Positions 17,886-26,198 of a stretch of 64,000 nucleotides of DNA are shown piece by piece (the first letter of the stretch is position 1; the number at the start of each line of letters is the position of its first letter). The translations under genes and the position numbers were made by a program. Source of the stretch: Aurantiochytrium sp. KH105 (taxonomy: Eukaryota > Sar > Bigyra > Thraustochytrida > Thraustochytriidae); the NCBI GenBank assembly GCA_003116975.1, contig BGKB01000014.1, positions 576,601-640,600 of the forward strand. Direction: 5' to 3'. The notes under the pieces are model-generated. The model made no database searches. It was not told the origin of the DNA and saw nothing but the letters and a program-made list of their open reading frames with translations.

Positions 17886-18373
17886 GGCAAACGACGCTAA
17901 GGCGAGACAAATGTCACGACGGAACACTGGTCAATCTCCGTCGTCGATTCACCTCAACTCACCTCACCTCACTCACAGTCAACTCAAATTGATCATGAGA
18001 GCGGCCTCGACGCGTCGAGATGAAGCGAGCCATCATGGCCAGAACGACCCCGGCCGCCAGCGCGTGCGGGAGGGGCCACACCTGTGCGCGCGTGTGCACC
18101 CGCGCGCGATCGAGCGAGCCGCCGAGCAAGCAAAGTCTGCCTGCGCGTGCGGAAAGTAGCACGTTGTGCCGGGAAATCGTCGCGATTCACGCTGCACGAC
18201 AACTCGTTGGAGGCTTTCGATAGTCAACTCGCGCCCTCGTCGCGAGCTGAAGCCACGGCTGCTAGCTGCCTTGGCGCAGGCCACGAAAGGAACAGACGTC
18301 AGAGTGCCGACTTTCATATTCGTGCAGCGCGGCTAGCGACGGCAAGTGAAGAAGCTCGCAAGCCTGTTCCGAG

Positions 18374-21300
18374 ATGGAGACCGAGGCAGGCAACAACGCG
18401 AACGATACGGACGCAGGGACAACGACCACCACGCAGGAAAAGGAGATTGTAGTATCCGATGCGGCGAATGAAGACGAAGATGCGTTCTGGGAAAAGCATC
18501 AAGAAGATTTAGAAAGCAAGTTGTTCAGAATGTATCGCGGCGCGCTGCATGAGACGCCGCAAGGCTCACAGACCTCTACATGGGCCAAACGAGCTTACCA
18601 AGAATTTCTGCGCAACACGCAAACACAGAGCAAAGACGAGGTCCCAAACGATCCGCAAGCGTGGAAATGCATGCATGACTTGGCCCTGGCAGCGTGCGCA
18701 AGCGGTGCGCACGTAAATCTTGTCATGTTTCATGCGGCGCGCATCCCTCTCGCAGTGCGGCAGCACCTTTTTGATATGCTCATCATTGAGAGCTGCCGAA
18801 ACGGGCACGCAGATGCTCTCAAGTCGCTCGTGTCTATGGCTCTTGTTTCCGAATTCACGGTAGAGCTCTCTGACTTTATCGATGAGATCGGCCCTTCGCC
18901 TTCGCTAGACCTCGGCATCATGGACGAAGCCAATAATTCTGCCATTCACATGGCTTGCCTCCATGGCTATCTCGAGTGTGTGCGGTGCCTCGTAGAAACG
19001 GGCGAAGACGACGTGAACCGTCGGAGCCGAGGAAACGCCTCGAGTGGGGCCACACCATTGCATGCAGCGGCCATGGGCGGCCATATTGACATTATTGCAT
19101 ACCTGCTCAAGGCAGGTGCCGAGCCCTCGCCGTTGGCCAACGACGGCACATCCCCGCTGCACCTTGCTTGTGCGCGCGATCGGGCCGATGCGGTCAAGTT
19201 TCTCATGTTTCGCACCGACCAAGACCCATTCACACAGGCCGCAAGCGGACAGCGGCGCAGCATTCCGTCAGGGGCACTCGCTGGTTCTTCAGTGGATGAA
19301 TCGCAGGATTCTCTCCATATTGCCGGACTCTCGGCTTTCGAAACAGCGGCCATCTTTGCCTCCAGCAATGCTGTCAGGGCCATCTTACACATGGTCTCCT
19401 CGGATGTGGCCGCCCTCGTGCGTAGAAGTCGGGCGAGCGTCGAGCAGCCCCAACGTGGCAAGGATGGCAACGCACCGGACTCAAGGTCCGGCAGTGCCGC
19501 AGATTCAGCGGCGCATCGTCCCGAGAGTGTTGTAGCGCGGCAAGGACTTGTTCCATTCATGTTTCGCAGCATGCTGTTGGCTCTGAGCTCGTATGCTGGT
19601 GAAGAGGATGAGGTCACGCAAGACGAGGCACGCGCAGAGATCATCACCAACATTTCGAATTTTTTGCCCCCGGAAAAGCTCTCCAAGGTCCTTTCCATGC
19701 ACTACAAGGGGGTGCCTGGCAAAGCAGATATACCGACCGAGATCCGAGGGGATACCTTGCTGCATGTCGGAGCAAGACTGGGTCGAGGCCGCTGCGTGCA
19801 GGCTCTGCTCAATGCCGGCGCGGACGTGACCGTGCGCAACGTCAAGGGCGAAACAGCAGTCGACTGCTCGATGCCCTTTCTTTTAAAACCCGAAAACACT
19901 ACGGCGCTGCGTGCGGTGCGAAGCCTTGTTGCTGAATGGGAAAGACTTCGCGTGAGCGCTGATCAAACAATGGAAGCTATGCTTCAGGATGAGGTGCATG
20001 GAGCTGGCGAAGCAACGGGGTCCGCAGAACCTAGCTCGCACGAATACGCTGATGTCCGCTCGCCTGCAAAGGACGATAGCGTGAAAGTCCCCGGCGCAGG
20101 ATCGCGGAAGAAACGCACCAGACGCAGCAAGAAGAAATCCAAAAAGAGAACCTCGGCGCATTCTGCGTCGTCCGCTCAAAAAGTCTCTCCGGCGACGGAA
20201 GGAAACGAAAACGCCCCTGAAAAAGGCGAAAACGCTCATGATGACGCGCTGTCCCAGGACGCGGGCTCTTCAGGCTCGGCGTCCGATCACGAGACGGCAT
20301 GTTCTGCAGACTCTCATAAAAAATCGCAAGGTGCAGAGAAACGCACCGGCGCTGAAGAAGTGGACGACGATGGCCAAGGATGGGTCTTGGCTCAGGGCGG
20401 AAAGGTGAAATTTGCTGATCATGAGGCATCCGGGGCTGGCCTTGCCACTGAAGAAATGATGCAAAAGCGCGACCTGCAACGCCGCCTTGTGGCGTCCTTG
20501 CAAGAGTCGCTTCAGCAAACTCGTCCATCGCAAACACGCGAGCCGCAGTCGGAGCGGGACGAAAAGCCAACGGCACCAGAGAAAATTCCGGGATCAAACA
20601 TTGACAAGCTTTTGAGTGTGCCAGCCAAAGATGCAGCGACGAGTCAGCATGATGCTAGTTCGCAAACGAGCGATGCGGGGGAACAGCAGAAAGGACCTCC
20701 TCTGGATCCAACGGCTTCGCACGCACATTCACCGCCAAAGCAGTCACCGCCAACGAAACCAACGCAGTCATTATCAACCCCAACGCCTTTCCCGGTTCTT
20801 CCTCCTAGCCCCGATCCGAAAAACGAAACGGCCAAGACTGTGAGCCCTTTCCGACAGCGAGAAATTTTCGATATTGGACGCTTCATGCAGCAGTTCGCGC
20901 TGACAGAAGAAGAACCTACGGCATGGGGCGCGAACCCAAGTTCTCAGGAAGGAACAGATGGAAGAAACTCGACGATCCTCTCTGAGAACACTTTGGGGAT
21001 GCCGTCGTCGACTTTTGCCGGAAATAGTGCGACCCAAGTCCATTATCGATCGGAACGAGGTCCAGACGTGATCCAGACAGTGCCTCCGGCGCTCCATGCA
21101 GCTCATCCGCCCTCGTCTGTCTCACGAGAGGAGTCGGCGCATGTAGTGTCTTCGAACGCGAGCCACCGCGTTCTCTTTGAGCAGCTCAACCCAGAGGCAA
21201 GCGTTCTCGGTCTCAAATTTGAGCACTTTCTTGGTCTGCAGCTTTCAGAATTAAGCATGTCGCAACTCGACACCTTGCGTGCGCTCCATCATCGCGCCCA

Positions 21301-21430
21301 AGAGGACATTCTTGAAGCGCAACTCAATGCGGCGCGAGTGCAGGGTCGAGAGCTCGCAGTGGAGGACCGTCAGCGCCGAGCCAATTTTACTGCTTTTCAG
21401 GAGCATTATTTTGGTGGTCTTGATGGTTAG
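18374..21430 (+). CDS. Ankyrin-repeat protein with disordered middle, 1018 aa
   Basis: Ankyrin repeats are clear near residues 188-290 (SAIHMACLHGYLECVRCLVE; ATPLHAAAMGGHIDIIAYLL; TSPLHLACARDRADAVKFLM), with another near 459-490 (DTLLHVGARLGRGRCVQALL). The region 540-930 is disordered, with a basic KKRTRRSKKKSKKR segment and Ser/Glu/Pro runs. The C-terminus (934-1016) is helical and well ordered (LGLQLSELSMSQLDTLRALH), which suggests a second binding module. No catalytic domain is visible; a scaffold is likely. The ATG at 18374 is the first in frame and the gene ends in TAG. Confidence 0.92.
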   Translation: METEAGNNANDTDAGTTTTTQEKEIVVSDAANEDEDAFWEKHQEDLESKLFRMYRGALHETPQGSQTSTWAKRAYQEFLRNTQTQSKDEVPNDPQAWKCMHDLALAACASGAHVNLVMFHAARIPLAVRQHLFDMLIIESCRNGHADALKSLVSMALVSEFTVELSDFIDEIGPSPSLDLGIMDEANNSAIHMACLHGYLECVRCLVETGEDDVNRRSRGNASSGATPLHAAAMGGHIDIIAYLLKAGAEPSPLANDGTSPLHLACARDRADAVKFLMFRTDQDPFTQAASGQRRSIPSGALAGSSVDESQDSLHIAGLSAFETAAIFASSNAVRAILHMVSSDVAALVRRSRASVEQPQRGKDGNAPDSRSGSAADSAAHRPESVVARQGLVPFMFRSMLLALSSYAGEEDEVTQDEARAEIITNISNFLPPEKLSKVLSMHYKGVPGKADIPTEIRGDTLLHVGARLGRGRCVQALLNAGADVTVRNVKGETAVDCSMPFLLKPENTTALRAVRSLVAEWERLRVSADQTMEAMLQDEVHGAGEATGSAEPSSHEYADVRSPAKDDSVKVPGAGSRKKRTRRSKKKSKKRTSAHSASSAQKVSPATEGNENAPEKGENAHDDALSQDAGSSGSASDHETACSADSHKKSQGAEKRTGAEEVDDDGQGWVLAQGGKVKFADHEASGAGLATEEMMQKRDLQRRLVASLQESLQQTRPSQTREPQSERDEKPTAPEKIPGSNIDKLLSVPAKDAATSQHDASSQTSDAGEQQKGPPLDPTASHAHSPPKQSPPTKPTQSLSTPTPFPVLPPSPDPKNETAKTVSPFRQREIFDIGRFMQQFALTEEEPTAWGANPSSQEGTDGRNSTILSENTLGMPSSTFAGNSATQVHYRSERGPDVIQTVPPALHAAHPPSSVSREESAHVVSSNASHRVLFEQLNPEASVLGLKFEHFLGLQLSELSMSQLDTLRALHHRAQEDILEAQLNAARVQGRELAVEDRQRRANFTAFQEHYFGGLDG

Positions 21431-22043
21431 GAGGCCCTGGCCAAAAGTTAGGCTAGAGTATCCCGTATTACCCTTTGTCTGTGTTTTGAAAATTGGATAA
21501 ATATCGTAACGCGAAAGCACCACGACGCTGAATAGGATTTTCCGTGCACCGCGCCACAAACGCATCAATCTGTTCTTGTTCTTGCGAAGGTTGGGTTGGT
21601 GACGATCGCAAAAGTGCCAGTAGAATGGATCGGATGAAATCTATCGCGAAATAACGACGCAACGTGAGTGCGAATCTTCTTATTTTTGACACACAACATT
21701 CTTTCCTCGAAGGGGGCTATCCCAATGCCGGATGCGGCGAAGAACAACATTCTTTTCGAGTTGACTGCCGGCCGAAGGCAACGATAGGTTGGCGAGCCAG
21801 CGAGCCATGAGCGCTCGCTGCATGGCAGCCTCACAAGGCTCTCTCGCCTCGGACCTAATCTCCATCAATCCTGCTGTGCGCAGGGCCCGCGCGAGACTCC
21901 ATCAATCCTGCTGTGCGCAGGGCCCGCGCGAGACGCGCAAGAGACGTCGCGTGCGTGCACAGGTTTTCTGTCTGTAATCCCAGGAAGAGAGTGCTGGGGC
22001 TGGGGCAGGAGCAAAGACAAGTCGCCGTGCAAAGAAAAAGAAA
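21431..22043. other. Spacer before the pseudouridine synthase gene
   Basis: Ordinary composition with no supported gene. It contains a perfect 37-bp tandem duplication 110 bases before the next start codon. Confidence 0.65.
21861..21934. repeat. Perfect 37-bp tandem duplication
   Basis: Positions 21861-21897 and 21898-21934 are identical (starting TCCATCAATCCTGCTGTGCG). The exact match suggests a recent duplication in the 5' flank of the TruB-like gene. Confidence 0.97.
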
Positions 22044-23782
22044 ATGGCCGGCATCGTGCGCAGGCAGCGTTTCTACTTTGGCAGCAAGGAGCTCTCGTTG
22101 TCGCAGCCCAAGAAGCTTCAGCCGGCGTTGTGGAGAATACCAGACATGACCGGATCGTGTGGCGCGAACCAGATTGTATTTGCTCGCCCGGGATGCTTGC
22201 TTGCAAAGAGGTCGCTATCAACAGATTCGAAGAAACCTTTGTCGAAGGGAGCAAACTCTTCGTCATCTCTCAGGTCATCCAAGACGAAAACTCTGTCTTC
22301 ATTACTATCCGACAAGGGGAAATTCGTATTGGAAAAAGAAAAAGGAAAGGAAAGGGGGAAAGGTAAAGGAAAAGCAAAAGAAAAAGAGAAAGGAAAGCAA
22401 AGGGGGAACGAAACTGTACCAAAGTCCCCGTCATCATCTCCGTCAAAGGGCATTCCACCCTCTCCTAAAGAAAGAAAATCCTCATCGAAAGAGTCTGCGC
22501 AGAGATCTGGCCTACCAATAACAATATCGACAAGTCCCTCGCCGCCTCTCAAGAGAAATACGTCGGGCGAGGCATGGCCTGTCCGAAAGGCTTGGGCGCA
22601 CACGGGCAAGACTGTTCGAGTTGGCGACCAAACAATTGACTTTGCCAAGATTTGGCAAACGAATGGAATTCTTTTCATCGACAAACCTGAAGGAGTCACG
22701 TCGCGACACGCAGACAAAGCGAGTCTCACGGAGTATTTCGAGGACTTGGGAATGGATCCCTGGGCCAGAAAACCGCAAACGAATACTCATGTGCAAAAGC
22801 AGAAAAAGAAATCCGTCAATAAGCGTCTCAAGTATGGACACTTCGGCACGCTTGATCCATTTGGTACGTTCCGTTGCTTTTTTTCGAAAGGGGGTAAATG
22901 GGGAAGGGGTTGACAAAATCCTCTCGGGCGAAAAAGGGATTTCAAACTAACTTTAACGACATGCTGGCGTCGCTTTTCGACTCTTGCCTCTGTGAGTGTA
23001 CTGCAGCCACGGGACTTTTGCCTATCGGCTTTGGCCATGGAACCAAATTTGGCGACTTGCTCCCACTTCAGACCAAGACCTACTCAGCAAGGCTGCAGCT
23101 CGGCGTGGCGACGGATTCGGATGACTTGAAGGGCAAAGAGATTGAGCGAGGTCCCAGCGACTGGAAGATGCCATCAGCAGAGGTTGTGCAGGCACTTTGT
23201 GAGGAGCACTTTCTTGGTGATATTCTCCAGACGCCGCCCATGTACTCTGCAATCCGCGTAGATGGTGAACGTGCTTACAAAAAGGCGCGTCGCGGCGAGG
23301 AGGTCAAAATGAAACCGCGAAAGGCATTTGTACATGATATAACCTCCAGGATCATCTCGCCTACGGTCATCGAATTTGATGTCACTGCTGCTGCAGGTTT
23401 ATACGTGCGAACTGTTGGCTCAGATCTCGCCCGAAAGCTCGGGACTTGTGGGCACCTCATCGGCCTTCGTCGCACGGCGATGGGCGCTGTGCGTCTTGAC
23501 AGTTTTGGTTCAAACAAGGCTCTCCTCATGGACCTTTTCGATCTCTTTGGGCAGTTTCCTCGCGTGCGCTCAAAGTACGATCTGCAGACGACCTGCACGC
23601 GTCTCGCGCAGTCCGTTTCTGTCGCCAAGATGCTCGACAAAAGAGACACGAATTTGAAACCAGGAACCTTTGCAACAATTTACGCCGACGACGTGCCTTT
23701 GTGTCTCATCGAGTTCCACCCGCACGGTCATTCCAAAATCAAGTTGAACTTCGTCCCTTCGACGCTCCTCGAAATGCCCTAA
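22044..23782 (+). CDS. TruB/Pus4-type tRNA pseudouridine synthase, two exons, 531 aa
   Basis: Exon 1 is 22044-22863, the intron 22864-23006, and exon 2 23007-23782. Splicing creates the family motif GTLDPFATGLLPIGFGHGTK; the catalytic Asp is residue 271, four codons before the junction. Other TruB motifs are FIDKPEGVTS (about 212-221), KTYSARLQLGVATDSDD, TPPMYSAIRVDGERAYKKAR and GLYVRTVGSDLARKLG. The enzyme converts U55 of tRNA to pseudouridine. A Lys/Ser-rich N-terminal extension of about 200 residues (MAGIVRRQRFYFGSKEL) could hold a mitochondrial or nuclear targeting signal. The long insert between the KP-x-GVTS and GTLDP motifs resembles Pus4/TRUB1. Both exons are needed for activity. Confidence 0.95.
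22864..23006 (+). other. Spliceosomal intron of the TruB-like gene (143 bp, phase 1)
   Basis: The donor is GTACGTTCC and the acceptor GTACTGCAG. The join makes GCC (Ala) and completes the GTLDPFATG motif, so the boundaries are well fixed by protein homology. Confidence 0.93.
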
Positions 23783-23803
23783 GATATAAATAAGGTAGTA
23801 GAC

Positions 23804-23923
23804 CTAGTAATCTAAAAAGTCTTGGCCCACCACAAGATGAGCAGGGTTTTTCACCTCCATGTGTGATTTGCTGCGCGACTCGTCTTCGTTCGCTTCCCCT
23901 TCTCCATTCACAGCACCGTCCAT
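23804..23923 (-). other. Candidate short minus-strand ORF or terminal exon, 39 codons
   Basis: An ATG at 23923 opens MDGAVNGEGEANEDESRSKS, ending LVVGQDFLDY and TAG at 23806-23804. The same frame upstream of a TAG also reads as acidic protein (KGAEDEFTHGHCESHNAFVE). It may be the end of a spliced or decayed gene converging on the TruB-like gene, or a strand-composition effect. No family recognised. Confidence 0.25.
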
Positions 23924-24280
23924 GGGCTATGACGTGCCCGTGGTGTGCTTTGCTTCTCCTTCCACGAACGCGTTATGGCTCTCGCAGTGTCCATGCGTAA
24001 ACTCATCCTCTGCCCCCTTTGTGCTGGCTGGTACTTTTTCTCCCCGATATCAGCGCCCCTCTGCACACACGATCGCGTTTCCTCCGGGGGCGCCCTCTGC
24101 ACGTTTGCGCAGTCCGGTGGGCTGCGGGCGCGTGTGCACGCGGCCCAAGTCGGGTATCGGTGGCGGCAAGTGGGCGCAGCGCGACGCGCACTTGCGGCGG
24201 GGCAGCGCAAGTGGAGTAAACGCGGCGGGCGCGGGCGGGGGCCATTCCCGAGTGGGCGCGGCGGATAGGCCACTTGCGCG

Positions 24281-24326
24281 GCGGCGCGCACAGTGCGGAA
24301 TGGGCGGCGCGCACAGTGCGGAATAG
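24281..24326. repeat. Two 23-bp direct repeats upstream of the PH-domain gene
   Basis: Units at 24281-24303 and 24304-24326 share GCGGCGCGCACAGTGCGGAA and differ near their ends. They lie about 200-240 bases before the ATG at 24521, so promoter elements are possible. Confidence 0.85.
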
Positions 24327-24520
24327 GCGGCGCGCAAAGAGGGCGCGTGCACGCGCTCGAGGACGAGGGCAAGGACGAGACGCACGAGCGAGGAGGCGCG
24401 GGCAGTCGGCCTTCTCGCGACGCCGCGCCTGCGCAGGAGGTCGCGCGCGGAGGAGCCGGGAGCGGAGGGCGAGGCGCGGGAGATCACGGAGCGCGCGGAG
24501 CGGCAGTGCGGCGCGGCAAG

Positions 24521-25480
24521 ATGCGCAAGAGCTTGTCGAGGACGGTGGGGAGCAAGGCCCAGGAGATGCTGGGCCTGGGGCCGAACAGCAAGAGCCGCGT
24601 GCTCGAGGTCCAGCGGCAGGGGTTCCTGTACAAGAAGCCGTTCAGCTCGAACAGGCGCGGGCAATGGCAGCGCAGGTACTTTGTGCTCAAGGACAGCTTT
24701 CTGTTGTGGTACACGAGCAAGCCCAGCTCGGCCTTTGACATGTACCCGGCCGGGTGTCTGCCGCTGGGCGGCTGCTCCGTGTTCCCCATGGGCAGGGAAA
24801 AGGATGGGGGCTTCGTCTTCGAAATCTCGCACCCGGACTTTGACGGCAACACCTTGCAGTTGAAAAGCAAGGACAAGGCGCAGGTCGACGACTGGATCGG
24901 CGTTCTCGAGGAAAGCTCGAAGGCCACGTGGCAAAACGCGATGCTCGGCGACGCCCTGATCCAAAAGCTCAAACACGCTGGTACTGCTGCCGAAAAAGAG
25001 CGAGAAGAGGCCCTGCAAGAGGCGCGCCGCGCTGCCGAGCTCATGGCCGAGGCGCGCGAAGAAAAGCTTCGTCTCATGGAAGCCCAGTTCGAGCGTCACC
25101 GTAAATTCGAGGAGGACTTGCAACAGGAGCGCGAGCGCGCGGCTGCGCTCGAGGATGAAGTCGCCGAGCACGAGGCTCATCTTTTGCGCGAACAAAAAGA
25201 GCAGGAGCGCGAGCTTCAGCATGCGGAAGAGCTTCAACAAAAGCTCGACGATGCTGTAAAGGCCATCGCCAAGCTCGAGGCTGCCGTCGAGCGTCGTCAG
25301 CGTACAGACCTTCCCGGTATGGAGCCAAATCCGGAGCTTCAGGAGCATATCGAGACGATCAAGGCCTTTATGAATCAGCGTTTTGGCGGGGCGTCTCCGG
25401 GAGAAGAGGGTCAAGATGACGAAGACAACGACGATGACGACGAGGCCGCTTATGACGACGAGGATGACTCTCCACGATAG
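24521..25480 (+). CDS. PLEKHD1-like PH and coiled-coil protein, 319 aa
   Basis: The ATG at 24521 (MRKSLSRTVGSKAQEML) is followed by a PH domain at about residues 37-140. GFLYKKPF, WQRRYFVLKDSFLLWY, LPLGGCSVF, ISHPDFDGN and KATWQNAMLGDALIQKL follow vertebrate PLEKHD1 closely, including the region just past the PH domain. A coiled coil (about 150-263) and an Asp/Glu-rich tail come after it. PH domains bind phosphoinositides or proteins; the role of PLEKHD1 is poorly known. The open frame before 24521 is GC-rich leader and is not included. Confidence 0.9.
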   Translation: MRKSLSRTVGSKAQEMLGLGPNSKSRVLEVQRQGFLYKKPFSSNRRGQWQRRYFVLKDSFLLWYTSKPSSAFDMYPAGCLPLGGCSVFPMGREKDGGFVFEISHPDFDGNTLQLKSKDKAQVDDWIGVLEESSKATWQNAMLGDALIQKLKHAGTAAEKEREEALQEARRAAELMAEAREEKLRLMEAQFERHRKFEEDLQQERERAAALEDEVAEHEAHLLREQKEQERELQHAEELQQKLDDAVKAIAKLEAAVERRQRTDLPGMEPNPELQEHIETIKAFMNQRFGGASPGEEGQDDEDNDDDDEAAYDDEDDSPR

Positions 25481-26198
25481 GCGTTCCAAAGCTTTCCGTT
25501 GTTCTCTCTCTCTCTCTTTCTCTTTTGTTCTTTTATCTCTGCGCGCGCGCGCCCGTCCCTGCAGCTTTTAATCGGCTTTTTTGGGTCAAAGTTCACGATG
25601 TCGTTTCTCTTTTTTACTTTTTTTAAACCCTTTTTTCTTGCCTAGCTCTTTGAACGACTATAAAAAGAAGCAGATCGTCTTTTTGCAGGGCAATCTTGGG
25701 AGCGTCTGCGTTAGGCCGTGCTCAAGACCAACTGCTTCTTCATTTTTCATCGACTCTCGATTAGAAGAAGCAGCTAGGCCTACACACAAGCCACTCTTTA
25801 TTTTACGAAATTTACGAAGTCCACGAAGTCACAACAAATCATGCAGCGACAGTATCTCCTCCCCGTCCATCATCCCGGGAGCAAGGTCGCCACATAGCCT
25901 AGCTTCTCATAGGCACAGGCCTAGTAGTAGTAGTAGTATGATGCCTAGCATTATGATGTATGCGCCAAACCAGCTTTGCGGCCGCGGCACAACCTTGCAA
26001 CAGCGTATCGCTGCGCAGCGCAAGTTAGTTCGAGCAAAGCCGCGCTCGCAACGCAACGCAGCGCCTCGCGAAGCAGGACAGAGCAGAGCCGCGCGGGGCG
26101 CGCCGCTGCGCGAGCCAAAGTCGCCAAAGCGGAGTTGGGCCTCGGCACGCGTTCGTGGCGAGGCCGCCCGCCGTCCCGGTGGCAGGGAACGCTGAGCC
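25481..26198. other. Spacer between the PH-domain and WW-cyclin genes
   Basis: A CT-rich run (25505-25535) and a GCGCGC run (25540-25552) follow the PH gene. CTATAAAAAG at 25658-25667 is TATA-like. A TAGTAG run sits at 25921-25936. GC rises toward the next ATG. No gene is supported. Confidence 0.6.

Larger units (their letters stand above)
17049..18373. other. 1.3-kb spacer between CHMP1 and the ankyrin gene
   Basis: It holds a CCTG tetranucleotide array just after the CHMP1 stop, AT-rich 3' sequence, a doubtful minus-strand ORF (17487-17885) and a GC-rich promoter-like end (18000-18370). A short CTCAC run lies at 17950-17975. Confidence 0.6.
23783..24520. other. Spacer before the PH-domain gene
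   Basis: The left part carries a minus-strand coding-like stretch (23804-24045) listed in findings, with antisense plus-strand frames. The right part (24060-24520) is GC-rich leader/promoter with a 23-bp direct repeat. No firm gene. Confidence 0.55.

Noticed and set aside
23859-24326. 155-codon plus-strand frame before the PH gene
   Set aside because: Low-complexity Ser/Pro/Ala reading through a GC-rich leader; overlaps a competing minus-strand reading.
24050-25489. 479-codon minus-strand frame across the PH-domain gene
   Set aside because: Antisense of a well-supported PH/coiled-coil gene; its Leu-rich character follows from complementing Glu/Lys codons.
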